From JBBUX01 sp037445775 (GTDB lineage Bacteria; Actinomycetota; Coriobacteriia; Anaerosomatales; PHET01): a DNA stretch of 61,653 nucleotides. The notes beneath the pieces are model-generated. The model was given only the letters and a program-made list of their open reading frames with translations. It was not told the origin of the DNA and made no database searches. Positions 39,870 to 48,046 of this stretch are shown here, piece by piece. The number at the start of each line of letters is the position of its first letter. The first letter of the stretch is position 1. The stretch covers positions 1-61,653 of the forward strand of contig JBBIJX010000005.1 of NCBI GenBank assembly GCA_037445775.1, read 5' to 3'. Both the position numbers and the translations under genes were made by a program.

Positions 39870-40124
39870 TCAGTAGTGATACCTGAGCTGGGCGATGTAG
39901 AGGGTGTCGCCCTCGACCTTGTAGACGAGGCGGTGGGTGTCGTCGATGCGCCTGGACCAGTAGCCCGCGAGCGCGTGCCGCAACGGTTCGGGCTTGCCCG
40001 GCCCCTCGAACGGCACGCGCCGAATGTCGCGGATGAGACTGTTGACGCGCTGCAGGACCTTGCGGTCGGTCTTCTGCCAGTAGAGGTAGTCCTCCCAAGC
40101 CGCCTCGTCGAAGACGGTCTTCAT
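39870..40124 (-). CDS. yoeB: YoeB-type ribosome-dependent mRNA interferase toxin
   Basis: 84 residues, the same length as E. coli YoeB and collinear with it. Catalytic residues are in register: E46 (KPEPL), R65 (THRLVY) and H83-Y84 in the C-terminal RYHY. It cleaves mRNA at the ribosomal A site when free of antitoxin. The start overlaps the antitoxin stop by 4 bp (ATGA). The last 17 bp of the gene are duplicated 2.3 kb away at the far edge of the R-M cassette, but this copy is intact. Confidence 0.95.
   Translation of the reverse strand: MKTVFDEAAWEDYLYWQKTDRKVLQRVNSLIRDIRRVPFEGPGKPEPLRHALAGYWSRRIDDTHRLVYKVEGDTLYIAQLRYHY
39871..39887. repeat. 17-bp direct repeat, right flank of R-M cassette
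   Basis: The second copy of the repeat at 37574-37590; here it is the 3' end of yoeB. The two copies bracket the methyltransferase, endonuclease and vsr remnant. Confidence 0.8.
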
Positions 40125-40372
40125 TCGAGGAGCTCTCGTTCAGCACCGCCTCCACCCTCGATCCGGTCTACTGACTCGAGCAACCTTCGAGCGTTCGCAG
40201 GACTGCGGAGCAGGTAGGCGGTCTCCTCCAGCGACTCGTAGTCGTCGAGCGAGATCATCACCACGGAGGAGGAGGCCTTGCGGGTCACGATGATGGGTGC
40301 GTGGTCCTCGCACACGCGATCCATCTGCTTGGCGAGGTTCGCCCTCAGCGTCGTATAGGGAATGGCATCCAT
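40121..40372 (-). CDS. yefM: YefM/Phd-type antitoxin
   Basis: 83 residues. The N-terminal DNA-binding domain has the YefM pattern YTTLRANLAKQMDRVCEDHAPIIVTRK...VVMISLDDYESLEETAYLL, and the C-terminal 25 residues are the toxin-binding tail. It neutralises YoeB and represses the operon. ATG 40372 has GGAGG about 6 nt upstream. Two TGTACA-like boxes precede it. Confidence 0.94.
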   Translation of the reverse strand: MDAIPYTTLRANLAKQMDRVCEDHAPIIVTRKASSSVVMISLDDYESLEETAYLLRSPANARRLLESVDRIEGGGGAERELLE

Positions 40373-40389
40373 GAGAACCTCCTCGTACC

Positions 40390-40407
40390 TGTACAGCTAA
40401 TGGTACA
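40390..40407 (-). promoter_or_regulatory. YefM operator (paired TGTACA boxes)
   Basis: TGTACA (40390-40395) and GGTACA (40402-40407) with centres 12 bp apart, directly upstream of the antitoxin ribosome site. E. coli YefM binds palindromes with a TGTACA core at the same 12-bp spacing, so conditional autorepression is expected here as well. Confidence 0.7.
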
Positions 40408-40424
40408 GCAAGCGATGGCGGTCC

Positions 40425-41288
40425 TCAAGCCCCTCGGTCCTTCCGCCCGTCCACGGCAGCAGCAACGGCGAACGCCTGCGCGGTCGCGGCGACGTCGTGG
40501 ACGCGTACCACCGATGCCCCGCGCTCGACCGCGATGAGCGCCGCCGCCACTGAGCCCGCGACGCGATCGCACGGCTCCGTGACTCCGGTGAGCTCACCGA
40601 TGAAGCGCTTGCGCGATGCGCCCACCAGCACCGGATATCCGGTCGCGGCAAGCTCCGGGATCGCTCGCAGCAGCGCAAGGTTGTGCTCGAGCGTCTTGCC
40701 GAACCCGATGCCCGGGTCGATGGCGATGCGGTCTCGGGCGACGCCGACGGCCTCGAGCACCCGCGCGCGGGCGAGCAGGAAGTCGCGCACTTCGGTGACG
40801 ACGTCGTCGTAGCGAGGGTCCGACTGCATCGTCTGGGGCTCACCCAACATGTGCATCACCACAACGCCGCAGTCACGTGCCGCCGCAAGCCCGACCATCG
40901 CCAGGTCCGTGAAGCCGGTGACATCGTTGACGATGCTCGCGCCCGCATCGAGGGCCGCGCGCGCGACCTCGGCGTGTCGCGTGTCGATCGAGACACAAGC
41001 GCCGGTGGCAGCAAGGCGGGTCACCACCGGCCCGATGCGCGCCAGCTCGGCAGCGAGCGCCACAGGCTCGGCGCCCGGACGCGTCGACTCTCCGCCCACG
41101 TCGAGGATGTGGGCGCCTTCGGCGAGCAGCCGCCCCCCGTGCGCGACTGCGGCGTCGGCGTCCGAGTGCTCGCCGCCGTCAGAGAAGGAGTCGGGCGTCA
41201 CGTTGACGATGCCCATGACGAGCGGGGACGCGAGCGCGAACTCGAACGCGCCGCAGCGCCATGTGCGAGGTGTCATCGAGGCCATCAT
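40425..41288 (-). CDS. folP: Dihydropteroate synthase
   Basis: A 287-residue TIM-barrel enzyme that joins the pterin pyrophosphate made by FolK to p-aminobenzoate. Motifs: MGIVNVTPDSFSDGG, DVGGESTRPGAEPV, SIVNDVTGF, DPGIGFGKTLEHN and GASRKRFIGELTG. Several near-consecutive Met codons at the start (41288, 41285, 41276) leave the exact N-terminus open. The downstream neighbour is now the yefM-yoeB pair, 52 bp away. Confidence 0.94.
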   Translation of the reverse strand: MMASMTPRTWRCGAFEFALASPLVMGIVNVTPDSFSDGGEHSDADAAVAHGGRLLAEGAHILDVGGESTRPGAEPVALAAELARIGPVVTRLAATGACVSIDTRHAEVARAALDAGASIVNDVTGFTDLAMVGLAAARDCGVVVMHMLGEPQTMQSDPRYDDVVTEVRDFLLARARVLEAVGVARDRIAIDPGIGFGKTLEHNLALLRAIPELAATGYPVLVGASRKRFIGELTGVTEPCDRVAGSVAAALIAVERGASVVRVHDVAATAQAFAVAAAVDGRKDRGA

Positions 41289-41343
41289 GGTGACGAGTCT
41301 ACCCGCGCACGCCGCCCGAGTCGCGCACGGACCGCTCGTGGCG

Positions 41344-41910
41344 CTACCGCGAGCGCGTGATCAGCGACATCGCTTCCGCGCGTGTCGCGGCCTTTCGCTC
41401 GAAGATGCCGCGCACGGCGCTTGTGACCGTCTCGGCGCCGGGCTTCTTCGCGCCGCGCATCGACATGCACAGGTGTTCAGCCTCGATGACGACGATGACG
41501 CCGGCCGGGTCGAGGTGCTCGACGATCGTGTCCGCGATCTGCGAGGTGAGGCGCTCCTGGACCTGCGGGCGCTTCGCGTAGACGTCGACGACGCGTGCGA
41601 GCTTCGAGAGCCCACAGATGCGCCCGTGCGGCCCCGGGATGTAGGCGACGTGCGCGCGACCGAGGAACGGCACGAGGTGGTGCTCGCACACCGAGTAGAG
41701 CGGGATGTCGCGAACGAGCACCAGCTCCTGATGCCCCTCGTCGAAGGTCACGCAGAAGTGATCGGCGGCGTCCTCGCCGATACCCGCGAAGATCTCCGCG
41801 TACATGTCAGCGACTCGGCGCGGGGTATCCGCGAGGCCCTCGCGCGCGGGGTCCTCGCCGATGCCTTCGAGGACGAGGCGTATGCCGGATTCGATCTTGT
41901 CGCGGTCCAT
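41344..41910 (-). CDS. folE: GTP cyclohydrolase I
   Basis: A 188-residue enzyme that opens GTP to dihydroneopterin triphosphate. Zinc ligands are in SVCEHHLVPF and AEHLCMSMRG, with GLSKLARVVD between them and TSAVRGIFE near the end. It is followed by folP after 55 bp. In related genomes folE usually follows ftsH; here a 16-kb block with the Tad locus separates them. Confidence 0.95.
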   Translation of the reverse strand: MDRDKIESGIRLVLEGIGEDPAREGLADTPRRVADMYAEIFAGIGEDAADHFCVTFDEGHQELVLVRDIPLYSVCEHHLVPFLGRAHVAYIPGPHGRICGLSKLARVVDVYAKRPQVQERLTSQIADTIVEHLDPAGVIVVIEAEHLCMSMRGAKKPGAETVTSAVRGIFERKAATRAEAMSLITRSR

Positions 41911-41976
41911 GGGGCTCCTGGGGCGGGGGGCGGAAAGTCAGCGTACCACCTCGCGCGCCAACCTAGAGTCACGTGG

Positions 41977-44900
41977 TCACTTGACACTCACGCCCCGGTG
42001 CGGCGAGGTGGAGGCCGCATGGTCACCGTCCGCGTGATAGGCGCGCAGTCTCCACGCTCCGCGGGACGGCAGCAACACCGAAGCGCGATAGGTCGAATAC
42101 GCGACGCCGTAGGCGACCTTGGCCGGAACCTCCATGCGCAATCGGTACCTGTCGCCTTCCTTTCGGTAGCACCTGATCAACACGCCGCCGGTGGAGCCCG
42201 CATGACCGGGCTTCAGCGTACCCGACACCGGGAAGGTCTTGCCCCGGGTCACCGCCGTCGGCGCGCTTGGCGCCGTCAGAGAGGCCTTCACTCTCACTAG
42301 GCGCGTCGGACTCTGGCATGCGGCATAGTCCGAGTCGCCGACGAAACGTAAGCGATACGTGGCGTTGCGAGTCGGCCTGTCCACGTATGAGTAGACGTCG
42401 CCGGCACCGGTCACGGTCGCGATGCGCTTGAACCGCACCCCATCGTAGGAACGCAGTACCTCGACACGCCGTGCCGCGAGACCAACCGTATCGCTCGCGC
42501 GACTAAGCGTACCGCGTACCGTGACGCGTCCCTGATAGCCTACCTTGCTTGCGGAAGTGGATATCGTGAGCCGTGCGCCGCGCTTGATGACGAATGAAAC
42601 GCTATTCGCGACCTCCGTGTTGCCCTCTTGATCCACAGACCAAAACTGCACCGTGTGCGAGCCGAGGCCGCTAACAAGAGCAACCGTGCCCTCCTGCTGC
42701 GCGCCGCCATCCACTCGGAAGAAGGTGCGGGTCGCGCCCCCAGCGTCTACCGCAGTCAGGCGAATCGATGCGGCGTCGGGGTACTCAGCGCGGGCATCGC
42801 TCGTGGTCACCGGCGGCGTGCCGTCGCGCACGGTGACCGTCACACTCTTGGGTGACTCCAGATTGCCCGCCTTGTCGGACGACCAGAACGAGAGCGTGTG
42901 AGTGCCGACGGTGTTGATGACGGCAACGGTGCCACTCACCTGATCGCCTTGGCCGAGGCGCCAGTACGTGGTGCCGACCCCGCTCAAGTCATCGGTGGCG
43001 CTCAGCGTGATGGTAGCCACTTCGGAGTAGGGCGTAGACATGGCGTTGCTACTTGTGACAGGCGGCTTCGTGTCAATGATGAAGCGCACCTCGGCCGAGC
43101 TTTCGGCGACCGCGTCGCGCGCCCACCCAACGAGCGTATGCCTGCCCGGCGTCGAGAGCGGATTGGGTGTCCACGCTCCACCGTTCAGCGTTACGCGCGT
43201 CTCAAGGATGCCGGTCCCGATGAAGTCGATCGTAGGAATCACCGTCGTGTTGTACACGCCACCTTCAACCACGCCGCGGATCGAGACCGTTATGGGCGGC
43301 GCAAGAGCCTGAATGCGGTGATTGCCCGTGTCCGCAACGTAGAGAAGTCCAGACGCACCGATGTCGACCGCCGCCGGGCCGTCGAACTGCCCGGCCTCCG
43401 TACCGCGAGATCCGAAGACCGCGAGTACCGCTCCTGCGGGCGACAGCTTCTGGATTCTGTGGTTGCCCGTGTCGGCGATGTAGACGTTGCCCGCAGAGTC
43501 CACGCACACGCCGGCCGGCGAGTCGAATGACCCCGGGGCGCTCCCGAAGCGTCCCCAGGTCGCCACATGCGCACCACCAGCGGTGAACTTCTGAACCCGG
43601 TGATTCCCAGTATCTGCGACGTAGACGTTGCCCGCCGAGTCGAGCGCGACAGCCTGAGGCTTGTTGAGTTCTCCTGTCTGCGAGCCGAGGCGCCCCCACT
43701 TGCCCACGAAGACCCCGTCGGTATCGAAGACCTGTATGCGGCTGTTACCTGCGTCCGCGACGAAGACACGCCTCGAGCCCGATACCATTCCAGCCGCGAC
43801 GTCAGAAGGGCTTTCGAAGAAGCCGTCACCCGTTCCCTTCGCGCCCCACTTGTTCGAGTACGTCCCATTACTCTGTATCCTCATGATCCTGTGATTGCCG
43901 GAATCAGCGACGAAGAGGTCGATGCCGTCCGCCGCGACACCCTTGGGATCTTTGAACCGATCATTGAGATTGCCTGACGAATTGGGCACGTAGTCCGGCG
44001 CTGCCCATTCAACTGCACCGTCGGAGCGGAACTGCTGCACGCGGTGGTTCTTGGTGTCGCCCACCAGAACCGCGCCATTGGGAAGTACCGCCAGGCCGCT
44101 CGGCGTCTCGAAACGCCCGTGCGCCTCGCCCCAGCTTCCGTTGATGCCGTCGGCGGTGCCGGCATCTGTGAACACCCTGACCCTGTCGTTTCCGGTGTCA
44201 CAGACGTAGAGCTTGGTCGCGCCTTGAGTAGAGCGAACGGCGATACCCCAGGGGGTGCGCATCGCGGCACGACCTTGTGAAGTGGTGTCACCGTATCCAG
44301 TGAAGCCGAAGCGCGTGACTAGTGTAGGCTGGGCTTGACTGACGTCGTACTTCGACACACAGTCATCTCCCGTCTCGGTAACGTACAAGTACGCACCGTC
44401 GTCGCTGACCGCGACACCCGAGGGGTAACGGAGTCTCCCCGACGTCTCGTATCGTTCGAATATTGACCGCCAGCCGCCCCAGCTGCGCACGAACGCGCCC
44501 TCCGAGTCGAACTGCTGGACGTAGCTGTTCGTCCGGTCCCTGTCGCAGACGAAGACCTGCCCTGCGCCGCTGACGGCAACATCCGAGGGCTTCAGGAACA
44601 GCCCGTCACCCGAGCCAGGTCGCCCCCACTGACGAAGAAACGCTCCCGCTGCGGAGAACTTCTGAACGCGCGCGTTGCCCGTGTCGGCGACGTAGACACT
44701 GCCCGCAGAGTCCAGGGCGACGCCTTCCGGCGCGTTGAACTCACCCGGACCGGAGCCGGAGAGATCCGGTCCGCCCGCCTTGCCCCACTTGCGCACGAAC
44801 TGTCCGGACGACGTGAACTGCTGCACGCGGTGGTTCCCGGTGTCGACCACGTAGACGTTCGTTCCGCTCTTGTTGACCGCGATTCCCTTCGGGCCCTTGA

Positions 44901-45168
44901 AGTTGCCGTCTGCGGAGCCGCTTGTTCCCCATGCGGTCACGAAGCGTCCCGTTGCGTCGAACTTCGCGACTCGGTCGTTGAGCGTGTCCGCCATGTAGAC
45001 GTTGCCGGCGGCGTCGATGGCGACACCTGAGGCGCCGTCAAGCTTCCACGTGGGCTGCGGCCACCGGTTCGCGACCCGGAAGTCGCTGGTGCCGGCCGAC
45101 GCTGGCGCGATGGCGAGCAACCCAATCAGCAATCCTCCGACGAGAGTCCGCGCCGCAACCTTCATCAT
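41977..45168 (-). CDS. Secreted NHL-repeat protein at end of tad operon
   Basis: 1063 residues. A signal peptide (1-26, ending ASA) is followed by about twelve NHL beta-propeller repeats (to about residue 630), each with a variant of GVAVDSAGNVYVADTGNHRVQKF. Two OmpL47/Ig-like segments with PVTTS-type starts follow (about 690-850), then two beta-sandwich-like modules (about 860-1063). There is no LPXTG or membrane anchor at the C-terminus. It lies 33 bp after tadC on the same strand with a good GGAGG, so it is probably co-expressed and may act as an extracellular adhesin or pilus-associated protein. That role is inference. Confidence 0.8.
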   Translation of the reverse strand: MMKVAARTLVGGLLIGLLAIAPASAGTSDFRVANRWPQPTWKLDGASGVAIDAAGNVYMADTLNDRVAKFDATGRFVTAWGTSGSADGNFKGPKGIAVNKSGTNVYVVDTGNHRVQQFTSSGQFVRKWGKAGGPDLSGSGPGEFNAPEGVALDSAGSVYVADTGNARVQKFSAAGAFLRQWGRPGSGDGLFLKPSDVAVSGAGQVFVCDRDRTNSYVQQFDSEGAFVRSWGGWRSIFERYETSGRLRYPSGVAVSDDGAYLYVTETGDDCVSKYDVSQAQPTLVTRFGFTGYGDTTSQGRAAMRTPWGIAVRSTQGATKLYVCDTGNDRVRVFTDAGTADGINGSWGEAHGRFETPSGLAVLPNGAVLVGDTKNHRVQQFRSDGAVEWAAPDYVPNSSGNLNDRFKDPKGVAADGIDLFVADSGNHRIMRIQSNGTYSNKWGAKGTGDGFFESPSDVAAGMVSGSRRVFVADAGNSRIQVFDTDGVFVGKWGRLGSQTGELNKPQAVALDSAGNVYVADTGNHRVQKFTAGGAHVATWGRFGSAPGSFDSPAGVCVDSAGNVYIADTGNHRIQKLSPAGAVLAVFGSRGTEAGQFDGPAAVDIGASGLLYVADTGNHRIQALAPPITVSIRGVVEGGVYNTTVIPTIDFIGTGILETRVTLNGGAWTPNPLSTPGRHTLVGWARDAVAESSAEVRFIIDTKPPVTSSNAMSTPYSEVATITLSATDDLSGVGTTYWRLGQGDQVSGTVAVINTVGTHTLSFWSSDKAGNLESPKSVTVTVRDGTPPVTTSDARAEYPDAASIRLTAVDAGGATRTFFRVDGGAQQEGTVALVSGLGSHTVQFWSVDQEGNTEVANSVSFVIKRGARLTISTSASKVGYQGRVTVRGTLSRASDTVGLAARRVEVLRSYDGVRFKRIATVTGAGDVYSYVDRPTRNATYRLRFVGDSDYAACQSPTRLVRVKASLTAPSAPTAVTRGKTFPVSGTLKPGHAGSTGGVLIRCYRKEGDRYRLRMEVPAKVAYGVAYSTYRASVLLPSRGAWRLRAYHADGDHAASTSPHRGVSVK

Positions 45169-45201
45169 CGCCTGACCTCCTGCTCGACCGCGTAACCTTA
45201 C

Positions 45202-46134
45202 TCAGAGAGCCATCCCGAACAGCTGACCTATGCGCACGACCGCCGGCCCCATGATGACGACCATCGTCGCCGGAAGGATGCAGAGCACGAGCGGCAGAGC
45301 CATCTGCACCGGCGTGCGCTGCGCCTGCTCCTCGGCTTGCTGACGTCTCTTCAGTCGCATTTCATCGGCCTGCGTGCGCAACACGTTCACGATGCTCACG
45401 CCAAACACCTCGGCCTGAACCACGGAGGTCACGAAGGAGTTGATTTCGGGCGCATCGATGCGTCGCGCCAGATTGCGCATCGCCTCCTTGCGGGTTGCGC
45501 CAGCCTGCACCTCCTGCAGCATCCGGGCGAACTCCTTTGCAAGGGGTCCGTGGGTAGAGCGAACGATCTTGGCGAGGGCGCCATCGAGACCGAGGCCGGC
45601 TTCGACGCTGATGGTCAACATGTCGAGCAGGTCCGGAAGCTCCCGCACAATGGCGCGCTGACGGCCGTGCGCACGATCGCGCAGCCAGAGCACGGGCAGC
45701 CATCCGCAAGCCAGCGCGCTCACAGTGGCCATCAGCATGGACACGAACGCGGTGCGGCCTGCGGAGAGACCGGCGACGAGCAGCAAGACGAACACACCCA
45801 CAGCTATCAGCGTCTGCGCGACCAGGAAACGCTCCCCTGTGAGACCCTGCGGCTGCCCGGCGGAGACGATGAGCCTATCGATGACCACGCGATAGTGGCC
45901 TGGGAGTACTCGTTTCGCGCCCGCTATCATCAGCGCGACCGCAGGCCTCAGGACCCTGTCGGCGAACGACTTCAACAGGGGTTGCGTCTGCAGAACTTCG
46001 CCGTGTTCGTACGTCGTCAAGGTGCTCAGACGCCGCGTGACTCGCCGCTCGTCAGAGAAGAGCATCCCGAGCACCGCGTAGCACGCAAGCGCAACCGCGA
46101 AGAACGCCAGTGCGATGACTGCGGCCTCCGGCAT
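45202..46134 (-). CDS. tadC: Tad pilus inner-membrane protein TadC
   Basis: A 310-residue type II secretion F-domain protein. It has two N-terminal and two C-terminal helices around the cytoplasmic F domain, with the typical ELPDLLDMLTISVEAGLGLDGALAKIV segment and FVTSVVQAEVFGVSIVNVLRTQADEMR. Together with TadB it forms the platform for pilus assembly. Its ATG is 3 bp after the tadB stop. Confidence 0.92.
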   Translation of the reverse strand: MPEAAVIALAFFAVALACYAVLGMLFSDERRVTRRLSTLTTYEHGEVLQTQPLLKSFADRVLRPAVALMIAGAKRVLPGHYRVVIDRLIVSAGQPQGLTGERFLVAQTLIAVGVFVLLLVAGLSAGRTAFVSMLMATVSALACGWLPVLWLRDRAHGRQRAIVRELPDLLDMLTISVEAGLGLDGALAKIVRSTHGPLAKEFARMLQEVQAGATRKEAMRNLARRIDAPEINSFVTSVVQAEVFGVSIVNVLRTQADEMRLKRRQQAEEQAQRTPVQMALPLVLCILPATMVVIMGPAVVRIGQLFGMAL

Positions 46135-46137
46135 CCG

Positions 46138-48045
46138 CTACACCTCGATCCTGGTCACACGGAAGAGCCACCAGCTCCCGAAGAGCATCAGCAGCAACGC
46201 CCCGGTGGACATCGCGATGCCCATCGTGGTTGTGTACAGAGGTCGCAGGTAGCCCGGGTTGATGATCAGCAGCAGGCCTACCTCCACAACGGGCAATGCA
46301 ACGAGCACGTATGCAGACAGCCGACCCTCCGCGGTCAACGCACGAACCTGTCGGCGCAACCCCGCGCGTTCGCGCAGCGTGCGCGCCACGGAATCGAGCA
46401 CTTCAGTCAGGTTGCCGCCGGACTCGCGCTGTATCGTCATGGCGGTCACGACCGTATCGAAGTCGGGACTGATGACGCGCGCGGCCATGGACTGCAGGGC
46501 GGTCTCAAGCGCGATGCCCAGCCGCGCCTCGGTCACGACCCGATTGAACTCGTCAGCTACGGGCGCCTGCATCTCCTCCGAGACGAGGCCGAGTGCCTGC
46601 TGCACACCCCACCCCGCGCGCAACGATCCCGAGATCATGTCGAGCACGTCGGGAAGCTGTGTCTCGAACTTCGCACGACGCCGTTCCACGGCCGCGTCGA
46701 GCAGCATGAGAGGCAGCACCGTCCCGATGATAACCACCGCCAGACCGACGACCAAGTTGTCCGTAGCGATCTGCGCTACAACGCCCGACGCGATAACCGC
46801 GAGCATGTGCGCGGTCATGTACTCCGCAGGACGCAGCGGAAGTCCCGCCCTCTCAAGCCGATCGGCCAACCACCTCGTCAGCCCACGCTTGCCGGCCACG
46901 GTGCCGACCGCGTCAACGACACGATCTGCAAGACCGTCGCGATCGCCAGCGGCAGCGCGGTCCGCCGCAACTTGAAGCTGGTCGTAGAACTTGAGCTGCT
47001 GGAGTCCGGTCCGCCCACGCGATGACAGCGTGATGACCCCCGCTGTCAGCAAACTCACAGAGACGAAGACCAGCCCACCGCTCAGGAGCAGCAGCCCCGG
47101 GTTCTCGCGGACTTCAGCGGCTCCAAGCGGGATACCCTGTGAGGGCGCCAAGAAGTCCGGATTCGGGTACGAGAAGACGGCACCCCACTGCGCGCCGGCA
47201 ATCTCCGTCATCGCGTCAAGATCGATGTCCTTCGTGCGAGGCCGCGAACTCATCCACGACACATCGTACGACTCGGTGAGTTCGGTGGCGATTGAGTCGA
47301 AGATACCGGCGAGCTCCCCGGAGCGCTTGGCCGGGACCAGCCGGCCGCCGCTACGCTTCGCCAGGATGGACAGCCCCTTCTCGTCCCTCTCCTTACTTTG
47401 TAGCGAGACGCCGTAGAGCGGCGCCCCTCGCGCGCGAAGCGCTTCCACAGAGCTCTCGAGATTCGAGCTACTGACTGTGTCAGCGCCGTCGGTCAATACC
47501 ACGATTGCCGCGTGGTCGACAGCGGGCTCCGCCGTGGACTTCACCGCTTGCGCCACCGCATCGTAGAGTGCGGTCTCACCGCCAGCTGACAACGCATTGA
47601 TGGCGCGAACGTGAGCTTCGCGTCCTTCATCTGAACGGGATGCGACGGTGGCCTTGTCGCTAAACGAGATTACGGTTACCTCAGCGTCTTGCCCCAGCTG
47701 ATCGAGGAAGCGGAGCGATGCACGCTTCGCGTCACGAAGCGGGACGCCAGCCATGCTTCCGCTCACATCTATCACCAGTACGACACGCAGTGACTCACTC
47801 CGTATGCCGACCCGCCGCACCTCCATGTTCCGTACGGCTCTTCCATTCTCAAGAACCACGAAACTCGGAACCTCCGCATCCGCCGTCGCCGACCCGGGAG
47901 GCGCGGCCACCCGTAGGCGCACTGTTGGGAACGCCTCGACGTCAAGCTCCTGAACCACGAGGGCGTGCTCGGCGCCGTGCGCTGAGCAGGCGGCTGCCAG
48001 CAGCCATATCGTGAGACACAGGAGTGTCCGGAGCCTGCGCCTCAT
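46138..48045 (-). CDS. tadB: TadB fused to extracellular von Willebrand A domain
   Basis: 635 residues. A signal peptide (1-24) is followed by a beta-rich region and a vWA domain (about 86-275) with a complete-looking MIDAS: DVSGS at 93-97, a Thr in GGETALYD and Asp in LTDGAD. A membrane helix at about 317-340 leads to the TadB half with the type II secretion F domain (QLPDVLDMISGSLRAGWGVQQALGLV) and C-terminal helices. The platform protein thus carries an outward-facing metal-dependent adhesion or protein-binding module. This arrangement occurs in some Actinobacteria. It lies between tadA (1 bp) and tadC (3 bp). Confidence 0.88.
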   Translation of the reverse strand: MRRRLRTLLCLTIWLLAAACSAHGAEHALVVQELDVEAFPTVRLRVAAPPGSATADAEVPSFVVLENGRAVRNMEVRRVGIRSESLRVVLVIDVSGSMAGVPLRDAKRASLRFLDQLGQDAEVTVISFSDKATVASRSDEGREAHVRAINALSAGGETALYDAVAQAVKSTAEPAVDHAAIVVLTDGADTVSSSNLESSVEALRARGAPLYGVSLQSKERDEKGLSILAKRSGGRLVPAKRSGELAGIFDSIATELTESYDVSWMSSRPRTKDIDLDAMTEIAGAQWGAVFSYPNPDFLAPSQGIPLGAAEVRENPGLLLLSGGLVFVSVSLLTAGVITLSSRGRTGLQQLKFYDQLQVAADRAAAGDRDGLADRVVDAVGTVAGKRGLTRWLADRLERAGLPLRPAEYMTAHMLAVIASGVVAQIATDNLVVGLAVVIIGTVLPLMLLDAAVERRRAKFETQLPDVLDMISGSLRAGWGVQQALGLVSEEMQAPVADEFNRVVTEARLGIALETALQSMAARVISPDFDTVVTAMTIQRESGGNLTEVLDSVARTLRERAGLRRQVRALTAEGRLSAYVLVALPVVEVGLLLIINPGYLRPLYTTTMGIAMSTGALLLMLFGSWWLFRVTRIEV

Positions 48046-48046
48046 G

